Origin: Ectobius pallidus
Lineage: Eukaryota; Arthropoda; Insecta; Blattodea; Ectobiidae
Assembly (NCBI GenBank): GCA_964059195.1
Contig: CAXKWD010000005.1
Span: 147,651,265-147,715,264 of the forward strand
DNA: 64,000 nt
Direction: 5' to 3'
The position numbers were made by a program, and so were the translations under genes. The notes beneath the pieces are model-generated. The model saw nothing but the letters and a program-made list of their open reading frames with translations, had not been told where the DNA came from and ran no database searches. Below are positions 50,363 through 59,915 of the stretch, piece by piece (position 1 is the first letter of the stretch; the number at the start of each line of letters is the position of its first letter).

Positions 50363-51213
50363 AATTTTTCATAATAATAATAATAAGAAATTGCTTTAGT
50401 GCAACAATGAACTAATCCAATGCATACCTGCTAGAGTAGTAGAGACATCGTATGATTCTAGTTCACTACACTCCTGTTCAGTGATGGGAAAAGTACAAAA
50501 AGAAATACTTGGGCTGAATTACATTACATTTGCAATTCCTTTACAAAATGGCAGTGACAGAAAATGTTATTTCTCACTCTCATTTTACCATACAACCGTT
50601 TCGGGGCTGAAATAAAAAGAAATTCAATATCACTTTCATACTTTACTGAAAATGTCCTCTCCCATTTTGTTTTCTTTTAGATGCTTAGGGCCTCTGATAA
50701 TCCCTATTTCTCAACTAATACAAAGCCTACAGCTATGAATAACGTATCAATGAATAGGATTTTTTTTTTACCGACTTCTGATATAGCCAGGGCCATAGCG
50801 AGGTCCTTCTGCGCCCTTGGCGACTTTGACAAATCTGCGCCCTCCAATACTGGGGGATTGAATTTTTTTTTTTCAATTTCTGTAAAATTGTTTATTATTT
50901 TAATATAAAAACACTATTATCAAAGAAAACCTAAACCTCAATTTGAAAATGAACTAAGTGTTGGACTTTCAAGGTACTAAACCTTATTTTCAGATGATTG
51001 AACTACGTGTTAATTAAAGAACGTTGCATGACTGATTTTTGTTTGTAGACAATCGGCATAATACTACAGATAGTTCACGTGCAGTGATTTTTAATAACCT
51101 GAAAGATTTCTTCCATTAACCTGGAATTGTTATTGCTTGATAATTCGCACCCATCTAAAAAAGGCGGGATTTTTCATGGTTAATTTTGCACCCTCTTTGT
51201 ACCTGCGCCCTTG
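50363..51213 (+). repeat. Interspersed repeat block, left (uninterrupted) copy
   Basis: This block is repeated in inverted orientation at 59790-63240, where a LINE splits it. Landmarks include cctgctagagtagtagagac, cagtgatgggaaaagtac and atgcttagggcctctgataa. It contains the hAT-like MITE 50788-51251. A short hairpin (cactaaagcaat...attgctttagtg) lies at 50332-50401, just at its left edge. Confidence 0.8.
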
Positions 51214-51251
51214 GCGGGGGCCCACCTCGCCACCGCCTAGCTACGGCCCTG
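50788..51251. mobile_element. hAT-like MITE inside the repeat block
   Basis: It begins cagggccatagcgagg and ends cctagctacggccctg, with the perfect 8-bp duplication GATATAGC (50780-50787 and 51252-51259). The subterminal phrase tgcgcccttggcg occurs near both ends in opposite senses. No transposase. The same MITE at the same site sits in the right copy of the block. Confidence 0.9.
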
Positions 51252-51857
51252 GATATAGCATACTCATTGGCGAACCCTTAAGCTGTCTTTACAATACGAC
51301 GCTTATTCTACATCAAAATATGGAGTTAGCAAAAGATATTTTCCATGTCGAGGGTAGACAAAGTTATTTGACTGCATCACTTTGTGCTTTATTTTCGTGG
51401 ATTTTATTCTTCAAGAATTATTATAGCATCAGAATTTATTAAAGCCCAGTGTTATATAGTTCCCAAATCCCTACGTGAACACTGTAAACAATACACTGTT
51501 GTCATGATAATTGAATTGCATTTCATTTTTTTCAGTATATTTTCTGAAATTTTATAAATTTTCAAGGGAAGGAGTGGCTTGTTTGAATTTTAATGTTGAT
51601 TGCTTTACTTCTCAGGCTTAATTGGTATGTATGCAAAATTTTGTGCAAATTGGTCAAGAAATGTACATTTATTTAGGGAACATACATAACCCACACACAT
51701 ACATACACACTTTCAATTTGGCTTGGTTGCTTTTACTTTCTCGCTTATACGTAGTATAGAGAAAGTATTGTGATCGTGACAAAAAATCGAAATAGTGTTA
51801 ACACCGGGAAAGCATGTTTCACGATGCCTAGAAACTGAAAAACGTGTTTTTGGTTTG

Positions 51858-51943
51858 ACGTCTGTCCGTCTGTCTGTCTGTATGTCTGTATGTCTGTCTG
51901 TCTGTCTGTCTGTCTGTCTGGCTGTCTGTCCGTCTGTCTGTGG
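51858..51943. repeat. (GTCT)n microsatellite
   Basis: About 20 tandem GTCT units with a few changed bases (gtcc, gtat). The sequence upstream (gagaaagtattgtgatcgtg) and downstream resembles a dispersed arthropod repeat that often carries such a tract. Confidence 0.9.
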
Positions 51944-52489
51944 ACAAGCACAGCGGGTAAACGGTTCATTGTATTTACTTCATTTTTTTAATTAAGGACT
52001 TTTTCGAAATTTTGTCGAGCCGCCCAGAAATTTAGTTTTACAACTGAAATATTAAGGGGACTTTTCATGAAAACTTTTTTAAAAATTTTGATTTTTGAAA
52101 AAATGGCTCTAACGATTTTAATAAACATTTAAAATTGGAAACTCTTATCTATGACTAATAAAATGGCTATATCTGTATTTCTGCAAAAATGACTTAAGGG
52201 GTACTTTACTCGTATCCATTTTCAATTTTTCTAGATTATATCCATTACAGTAAGCGATACACGAAAACCTACCACAGCAAAGTTGTAGAGAAAATTAAAA
52301 TGAACATTTTTTGTTTAACACATTTCTTTATACGTTTAATAGATATCAAGATAAAAATGAAATAAGTACGGCTTAAATGCGAATTTCAGAACATACATGT
52401 CAATTAAAATATGAATGACATTTTGTTGCCCCTAGTAACAAAAAAACTATAGGCCTAATGTACACTTATTGTTGTGAAATGCAACCAGT

Positions 52490-52690
52490 TTAGCTCACAC
52501 ACCAAAACCAATTACAGCGAGGTGATATGGGCTAACAGGGAAGAGGTCCTGAGTTCAAATCAAACCTTGTGGCCGCCCAAATTGAGTTGGGTTTTTCATA
52601 GTTTCCTCATTCGCAAAGGCAAACGCCGGGTTTGTAGGACATGCTTACATTTCCATAACTCATCGCCGCTACGTCACTGGATATTATAAT
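52490..52690 (+). repeat. SINE-like repeat, family B copy 2
   Basis: The partner of 23190-23345, with a better kept B box region (gagttcaaatcaaacc at about 52551) and the body gggtttttcatagtttcctc then gcaaaggcaaacgccggg. Confidence 0.6.
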
Positions 52691-54072
52691 AGTTTAAACT
52701 GAATACCACAAAAGAAGACATCACTAAACAATAGATTCAGATGACACGAATGAGTTGCTACTATACACTAATGGTTCACGCAACCATACTAAACACGTGA
52801 TATAACGTACAGGCAGTTGCGTGCAATATAACCTAAGTACGTAGTAGTAGTTGTGGCGAAATTCAATTATAAGTCGCCCCCCTTAAGTTCCGCCCATTCG
52901 ATATTCACATTTGCACGGACTGTGTGATGTATTTTGTTTCTGAGCGAAGCAGAGTGACCAACTCTCCTTATTTATTGCTGCAAGTGCCTTGCACCCACTA
53001 TCCTTATATATTGTCGCAAGTGCCTTGTATTCACCTCTACATATAGCTAAATAATGCATAACACTAACCACATAGTTAAGTGCGCGAAGCGGAGGCGGCA
53101 GCCGTAGCGAAGCGCCCTTGCATTTTCGAATAATGTACGATACACTGGTTGTAGGTTTCGAAAATGTGGCATATTATATCTCCCGCGAAGTTTGTCAGCC
53201 TATCACCGCTCGTCTAGTGGTATGACGTCACACCTCCAACGTCCAATCACGAGTTTCTTCATAATACGAGGAGAGAAGAATTCGCTAGATCGTGGTATAA
53301 AAGAAACTGCATCGGTGGGTGGGTTGGGTGGGGCCGATTCATCCCAAGGTGCTACTTATATTTGAATTTTCCCGTAGTAGTACTAGTAGTAGACTAATAA
53401 TAATATGCAGTTTTACTGTAATTCATTATTATCATTATTTCACGGTAAAAGCATTAAACATGAAGATTGACTCTGATGGTTTCCGTTCTAGATACTTCTT
53501 AGTTTTATGAAAATGTAATAAATAAAATGTAATTGTCCCTATAATTTGCTTTTTTCTGTTCTAGCCATTAACACGTATATGCGAGAAAGTTTGTGCAACA
53601 TATTTTTGCACCATTTATTTTTTTTAAATGAAAACATGTGACAGCAGAACTCTCTAACTGTGCCAATGTCACATTTCTTTTGTCACACTTCTAACTTGTT
53701 ATGAAAACATTTGACAGCAGAACTCTCAAACTGAGCCTCTTTTCACATTTCCGACTTTTCCCGTGGATTTTCCAAAAATTTTCTTTCATAAAAACCTTGT
53801 CCTGACAATTGAGGGGCTCAGTGGAAAAACGACCCATCCCAACCGACGGAAGATTTTTAGTTTTTTTCAGAATTAGTATCAGACTACCATCTTCTGTCAG
53901 CATTTAGAAGATTATAGTTCTATCTTCATCCCAAAGATGGAATATGAGGCTTTGTTTCAGGGAAAAAAATGGAAAATCGGAGCGTGCGAGTGGAAAAATG
54001 ACCCAACTCCAGTCGCGTGATCTTGTCCTCCCGCCTCTGCAACCACCGCGCTGCACACAGCACAGCTTCGCT

Positions 54073-54332
54073 ATGGCTGATGCGGGAGGGAGTTCTAGTG
54101 CGATATGTGGTTATTCAAAGCCTAAAAAAAGACAAAGAAACGAAAAAGAGTGGACGAAAACCAAGAGAAAACTTTTACGAAATAGTGGCAAAGAGTATGT
54201 CACGGCCACTGGAAAAGTTGTTCCCAGCAAAATCTTGGATAACCTGGAGAACTGCTGTCAGACAGCTTATTGTGCATATGGAACACTGTTGCAAGAAGCA
54301 AAATAAAAAATATTTCTGATTTCTATTCCTTA
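54073..54332 (+). pseudogene. DUF7869-like gene fossil, part 1
   Basis: It begins at the ATG at 54073 (MADAGGSSSAICGYSKPKKR) and reads through a basic region and KEYVTATGKVVPSKI with a cysteine pair (NCCQTAYC). That is the shape of the N-terminus of a family of uncharacterised arthropod proteins. A TAA at 54304-54306 interrupts; in another frame ISDFYSLS continues up to the Helitron insertion at 54332/54333. No function is established for the family. Confidence 0.6.
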
Positions 54333-54736
54333 TCTCTATATATATATAAAAGGCTTTGTCCTGACTGACTGACTGAATGAATGACTGAATGACAGGAATC
54401 AACGTACAGCCTAAACTATAACAGGTAGAGACTTGGAATTTTGACAGTACCTTCGTTTCATAATGTAGGTGCTCACTAAGAAAGGATTGTTCAAAATGTT
54501 GATTTTAAATGCCAAAAATTAAACGTTTTTGAGAATACTTAATCCCTTTTTACACAGAATTATCAATTCCAAATCACAGAATATATTGTTGCCAATTGTA
54601 TCAGATGGGTTTGGAAAAAAAAAATTACATGCAAGTTTGACAAATAAGAGAAGTTATCAAAATAATTCATGTTATAAATAAATATTACAGAATGAAATCC
54701 ACGAAAATAATGCAGTTACATACCTTTCTCTACTCT

Positions 54737-54738
<2 letters not shown>

Positions 54739-54783
<45 letters not shown>

Positions 54784-56720
54784 TGTATAACATCAACATG
54801 TTCCATTACAATAGTAATATTACATGTTTTGGTGTAATCCTTATGTTGTTAATTAATACAATATTATATTTCAATATGGCTTAGTTTCTAATTTTGTTCT
54901 ACTTTATCTACAGTAATTTACAAATTTACAGATATCAGTCTCATACTTATTAGTTATGTACTACATCTACTATATCCCTATCCTAGTCCGTATATTTACT
55001 TATCTATTTATTTGAAATCCATTGATCTATTTATTTCAAGTCCATTGCTTTAATAAATGTGTTAAAGTCTTTTAGGTATTTTATGACTAAATCATTATAT
55101 CTAGGTGGCCACTGTCCTCTGTTTCGAATTATGCTGGCCTTTAGTTGAGCTCGTTCTCTGTTGAACCTCGAACATTCCAGCAGAAGATGGTTAGTCGTCT
55201 CTTCTCCTTCGTTGCAGGGACAAGTGGAATCTTGCGTTATTTTAAATCTATGAAAATAGGCTTTTATTGGTCCATGTCCTGTCAGCATAGTAGTAAGCCC
55301 TACTGTAGGATAAATATTGGAGGATAGCCTTTGCACCACACTCGGAAAGTATTTCTTCGTTTCTTGACCCTTAGTTGTGGATTGCCATTCAGTGTCCCAT
55401 ATTGCATAACTCTCCTCCCTTAACGTTTTTAATACGGCACTCTTCGGGACTTTGTTGTATGACAGTAAGCTAGAGCTTCTTGCAGCATTTTTGGCGAGGC
55501 GATCAGCAAGTTCGTTTCCATGTATTCCCACATGGGCCTTCACCCAGCCAATTGCTACAGACCATCCTTTATTTCTCATGCCTTTTATACTCTTTCTGAT
55601 ATCTTCAATGAGGTGATTGTGGTTTTTTGAATTCTTGAGTGAGTCTATGGTTATTTTACTGTCTGTATATATAGCGATTGTGTTCATAGTGTCAATACTA
55701 CCATGTAAGGTGTCTACTTCTTCTATTGCCTTCACAATTGCTAGTTGCTCAGCCTGATTGTTAGAACATTCGTTATGCAATTTGAGCTGAAGCTGGTGTG
55801 TTATTTCTCCATTGATAAAGACTACTATACCTGACCCAACACCATCGCTGGATTTGCTTCCGTCTGTGTATATTTCTATATTGTAGGGTTTTGTAGGATC
55901 TATGTCTTCTATACTCGGGAATTCTGCTGGATGAGACCATTTCTTCAATTCTAGCTCGTTGTCAATATGTCCGTTATCCATCTTGATTGCTTTGTATTCC
56001 CTTGCAATCTCCTTTAACTTGAGCACGATTGGTATCAAGCCTGTCATTATGCAGAGTGCCTCCGTGGAAGTGGTGCGATACGCTTTGGCTATCTTAATAT
56101 TTATTAGCCTTTGTACCCTTATTAGTTTTGCCCTGTTATATTTCCTCTGTAAGGCGTTTATCCAAACAGGCACCGCATAGGATAGTAAGGGTAAGATCGC
56201 ACCTTTGTAGATTGTGCGTAGTGAATTATGGTTCAATCCCCAGTTGAGCTTTGCAGATTTGGACAAAGCATTGATCAATGTTGTACATCTACCTGCTACA
56301 TATTCAATATGAGCATTAAAATTGAATTTATCGTCTATTACAACTCCGAGGTATTTCAATGTATTTACTTGGTCTATTTGTTTATTATTGAGGAATATCC
56401 CAACTCTAGGTCTGTTTTTCTCTCTCTTGCGTGTAACCAGGATAACTTTAGATTTGTTTTCGTTGAATTTTATTTTATTGTCTCTTGCCCAGTTTGCAAT
56501 TTTTACCATCTCTATGTTGGCATAGTTTTCAGCCTCACGGATGCTCCTTCCCTTCGTTGCTATAAGCAGGTCATCTGCAAAAGCAATAGCTTTTGTATGG
56601 TGAGTAAACGCCAGATCCAGGAGAGAGTTGTACTGGATATTCCAATATCCTGGGCCACAACACGATCCTTGAGGACATCCCTTTGTGACTTCTCTCTCTG
56701 TTATTAAAAGAGAAAACAAA
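54739..56720 (-). mobile_element. R1/LOA/I-group LINE, 5'-truncated
   Basis: The minus-strand element ends in a 43-base A tail (T run at 54739-54781). It has a 3' untranslated region of about 250 bases and the reading frame described below, and is cut off at its 5' end near 56720. It lies inside the Helitron. I could not define the target duplication because the 5' junction is uncertain by 10-20 bases. Confidence 0.8.
55031..56715 (-). CDS. LINE ORF2 fragment: RT (3' half), RNase H, zinc knuckle
   Basis: The open frame extends from 56818 but the first 35-40 residues belong to the host Helitron; element homology begins near EREVTKGCPQGSCCGPGYWN. The RT catalytic motif AFADD follows. RNase H motifs come in order: IYTDGSKSSDG, NNQAEQLAIVKAIE, AIYTDSK, and HVGIHGNELADRLAKNAA. 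A CPCNEGEETTNHLLLEC zinc knuckle closes the protein. The missing part is the endonuclease and the RT fingers. The frame is free of stops across about 550 codons, so the insertion is fairly young, but it cannot be functional alone. Confidence 0.85.
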
Positions 56721-57150
56721 ACGAGGTATGGTAATGTGTATATTATTATATTACATCGCAGGTTTTTGGAGAGAGAAGTATGAAAGTGATAATGCTTTCT
56801 GTTTAATTTCATCCCCAAAACAGTTTTATGGTAACATGAGAGTGGGAAATAAAATTTTCCACCTCGATATTACAATTTTATGTTACCGGAATTTCTGTTT
56901 CTTCTTATTTGAACCCCTACCAGGCTTGCTGTGCAAGCGATGGGATGCAAAATCTACATCCTCTAAGAGCCATAAAAAACTATATCAAGCATTTTCTGAG
57001 GGAATAGTTTGAGTGTAATAAGTCGTTCTTCCTATTTCAAATTATAAATACCTATATAAGGACCTAGAATTTAAAAATCGAAAGTCCTTCATAAGTTAAT
57101 TTCCAACTACAAAATACAAAACCCGGGCGACGCCGGGTCTTTTAAGCTAG

Positions 57151-57422
57151 TCAGAATATAATATGCAAAATTCATACCTGTTTGGACTTAGTTGAGGGCT
57201 ATAATTGCAGAAAGGCGTACAAAAAAGATAGATTGCACCCTGATTTTACACAAAGAAGTAGAACATTCAAATATTTCATTAGAGATCCAGAAAGTGGTCA
57301 CAAACTTCAGATATGTAGAACTCCAAAACCACGTGAGTATGAACTGAAGCTCCCTTTGAGTCTTTAAGGAGAGACAAAGCTGGATGCAGAATCTCAGACG
57401 GTGATACTCTTGTGATTACCAT
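57151..57422 (+). pseudogene. DUF7869-like gene fossil, part 2
   Basis: It resumes directly after the Helitron with EYNMQNSYLFGL, which in the family follows an FYxL motif. After a stop and frame change come RRKAYKK-like and RTFKYFIRDPESGHKLQICR. It ends at DTLVIT, where the hAT-like MITE entered. Rejoining at the A|T junction gives a continuous frame across the insertion site. Confidence 0.6.
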
Positions 57423-57730
57423 CATAGGCGTAACCAGGCCGACCATATGGGGGGGGGGGGTTATAACATGCGCGGAGTCTGGGGAGTATGGAATACCCCC
57501 CAGGGAGAGGGGGGTCCCTCCCCCGGAAAATTTTAAAAATTAAGATGCAAAATAACGAGTTTTAAGCTTCCGGGGGTCCTCCCCCGGAAAATTTTAAAAA
57601 TTAAGACTCAAAATAACGAGTTTTAAGCTCCCCACGCTTTATACTTGTATTAAGTAATTTATGGGCAGACTTAAAAAATTATACAATTTTCCTTTTTTTA
57701 ATCAACCCCCCCCCCCTCGGTACGCCTATG
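57423..57730. mobile_element. hAT-like MITE with internal 60-bp repeats, short copy
   Basis: Same ends as 41688-42164 (cataggcgta / tacgcctatg) with the perfect 8-bp duplication ATTACCAT (57415-57422 and 57731-57738). It has about two internal units against five in the long copy. It interrupts the DUF7869-like fossil inside a codon run; dropping the element and one ATTACCAT restores the old frame. Confidence 0.92.
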
Positions 57731-58455
57731 ATTACCATGGACTTACAGCAGGAACTTCCAACTCCGCACCTTGCAACGGAATGTGTGTTCTATCAGCGAC
57801 AGCTGTGGACATACAACTTCGGCATTCACGTGTGCAACAATGATAATGCAATAATGTGTGTTTGGCCTGAGTATGTTGCTTCAAGGGGGGCTGATGAAAT
57901 AGCCAGCTGTTTATTACGAGCTATTCCTCTGATTGAAGACAGAGCAGGTAAAAGAAAACTCATGTGTTGGACGAAATAAAAATTTCACAATAATGGGAGT
58001 ATGGATGTAAATGATAGACTGTGGGTGGTTTGAGGAAATTTCTTGTGCCAGGCCAGACTTTTCTTCCCTGCGATGCAGACTTTGGTATTATTGAGAAGGT
58101 TAAGCGGAAAACTCATTCAAGGTTATCGAAATGAAGACAGAAGATTTTAAAGATCTAGGGAATGTAAACAAAGTGTTCATTAAAAGAAATGTAACTGTTG
58201 AAAAACATAAAGTGGATGTTAGAAAAGCAGAGGAAGTGATAAGCCTACAAAAAGGAAAGGGAAAATGCCCTGTTTTGAGTAATGTGATATTGCCTGTAAA
58301 ATATCCTTACTTCAGGAAGTTAAAAAAAAGCAAAATATGATGACATTATGTGTCTCATGAAATTTGTTCCTCCTGTGTATTATATCAGGAATTTTATAGT
58401 AGCCTAAAATCGGATAACGAAAATGGTAATGTTGATGTTGAAGACATAGATTAAT
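57731..58455 (+). pseudogene. DUF7869-like gene fossil, part 3
   Basis: Reads MDLQQELPTPHLATECVFYQ, RQLWTYNFGIHVCNND, then RGADEIASCLLRAIPLIED in one frame. Frame changes follow: RNKNFTIMGVWM and FEEI, then LPCDADFGIIEK, then VIEMKTEDFKDLGNVNK, LQKGKGKCPVLSNVILPVKY, and DDIMCLMKFVPPVYYIRNF, ending VDVEDID and a stop. The QNKNFT and FLPCDxDFGxIEK signatures are the family hallmarks I recall. The aspartate-rich SDNCxGQ stretch before RNKN is deleted. At least four frameshifts or stops make it inactive. Confidence 0.65.
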
Positions 58456-58734
58456 GTACACATTAGTAATATTTTGGAATAAATAACTTGTCTTTTGAGT
58501 GTGTAATTTAATCATACTTTTGTTTTATTAACACACTTATCTTGCTAAAATTAGGCTAATTATAATATGTATACAGTTCATCATTTGCAGGAAGAATGTT
58601 TATTATAGGTACGAGATGTACATTAAATTTCACTAAAATGTGACTCATACATTTTTGGCAATATCAAATTTAATAAAATCCCATTTATCTCCAAACTTAC
58701 TCCAGGGGTCATTATTCCACTGAGCCCCTCAATT

Positions 58735-58830
58735 ACGAACACAACAAATAAAGAATCAGCCAAATCGGTCGAGCCATTCTCAAGTGATGTGGCAACATAC
58801 ATTTTGGAAATTCATTTTTATTAATATAGA
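58735..58830 (+). repeat. RTE-type LINE 3' end fragment
   Basis: Contains tcggtcgagccattctcaag and ends ttattaatatagat, as in the RTE-like 3' ends elsewhere in the window. Its upstream part appears to be 53760-53810 on the other side of the TIR transposon, which split it. Confidence 0.55.
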
Positions 58831-59789
58831 TATGCTAATAAAATATTTTAAAAATCACACTATGTGGAAATAATTCTTCAAATTTCTTACTTTTCAAAAA
58901 TTATACTTTTTAAAATATCAACTTTCCAAGAATTTTTACTTTTCAAATTTTGACTAAGGTTTATTCAAACTTTAAAACAGCTGATCTCAAAAGTAACATT
59001 CTGGACTTAGTGACTTCTGCTGGAGTGACAATGAAATATTCTACTCTATACCTACCACTCCATCCACTAGCCAGAATTTTAATCTGAGGGGTGTTAACAA
59101 TTAAACATATATATGCTAATAAAATATTTTAAAAATGTATTATACACTGCATGGAATTCTTCAAATTTCTTTACATCTTATTCTAATTCCAAGAAGTTGT
59201 TTTGACATATTTTTTGTTGTTATTATTATTATTATTATTATTGTTACCACAATTTTCATCACATCTAATGTTTATAAAAAGTTTGTCAGGCCTACGGTTA
59301 TCGTACCAGAAGGCACAATTGTGTTTTTAAAGCGATCGTGTGAAGTGCTGTAGCAAACAAGAGTTTAAACAAATAGTATAAAGCAATCAGCTGATTGAAT
59401 GGCGGAGAATTTAACACAGGTTGTTGTTTATATATGGAATATATTAATAATATAGAACTAAATATAGTAATACATAGAACTAAACATACTTAGCATTTTT
59501 GTCACTAATTGAACTTCAATGAAACAAGATATTAATTTAAAAAATAATCATTGAAATTTGGCTTTAAACTCATTTAACACATACCTCAAAAATTGCAATT
59601 ACCCATACCATTCAAAGGTGCACATCTGTAACTACATATTGTCAGTAGGTGTTCCAGGTAATCCATCAAACTCTGTGACAGAACTCTGCAAAAAATACCA
59701 ACAACTTCAGATGGGAAATGAAACAAATAATATTGTAAAGCATGCCCTGAACAGGTCCAACTTCCAGTGGATCAAATTCACGACTTTAG
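58831..59789 (+). other. Intergenic DNA with a 55-base direct repeat
   Basis: The phrase atgctaataaaatattttaa plus a following aattcttcaaatttctt region occurs at about 58831 and again at 59113. A 106-codon frame at 59558-59878 (MALNSFNTYLKNCNYPYHSK onward) looks somewhat protein-like but I do not recognise it, and it runs into the repeat block. Confidence 0.4.
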
Positions 59790-59915
59790 GGCGCCAAGGG
59801 CGCAGGTACAAAGAGGGTGCAAAATTAACCATGAAAAATCCCGCCTTTTTTAGATGGGTGCGAATTATCAAGCAATAACAATTCCACGTTAATGGAAGAA
59901 ATCTTTCAGGTTATT

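Larger units (their letters stand above)
54333..57150 (+). mobile_element. Non-autonomous Helitron-like element
   Basis: It starts TCTCTATATATATATAAAAG after an A and ends with a GC-rich hairpin (acccgggcgacgccgggt, 57120-57137) followed eight bases later by ttaagCTAG before a T. These are standard Helitron features: 5' TC, 3' hairpin plus CTAG, insertion between A and T, no target duplication. About 410 bases remain on its left and 430 on its right; the middle is a later LINE insertion. No Rep/helicase is present. Confidence 0.85.
53811..58730 (+). mobile_element. TIR DNA transposon carrying an uncharacterised (DUF7869-like) gene fossil
   Basis: The ends gaggggctcagtggaaaaac (53811) and its complement at 58701-58730 match at about 23 of 26 positions, and AATT flanks both sides (53807-53810, 58731-58734). 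Outside sequence on the two sides appears to join into one RTE-type repeat, with AATT at the joint, which supports a real insertion. A second gtggaaaaatgaccca motif lies at 53990. Between the ends runs the decayed gene 54073-58455, split by a Helitron-like element and a hAT MITE. Without inserts the element would be about 1.8 kb. The link between this gene family and a TIR element is my inference. Confidence 0.65.

Noticed and set aside
51858..51943. (GTCT)n as a CRISPR-like or regulatory array
   Set aside because: Tetranucleotide microsatellite with no spacers; the organism is a eukaryote.
59558..59878. 106-codon frame starting MALNSFNTYLKNCN
   Set aside because: Looks somewhat protein-like, but I do not recognise it and its end lies in the repeat block; not enough to call a gene.
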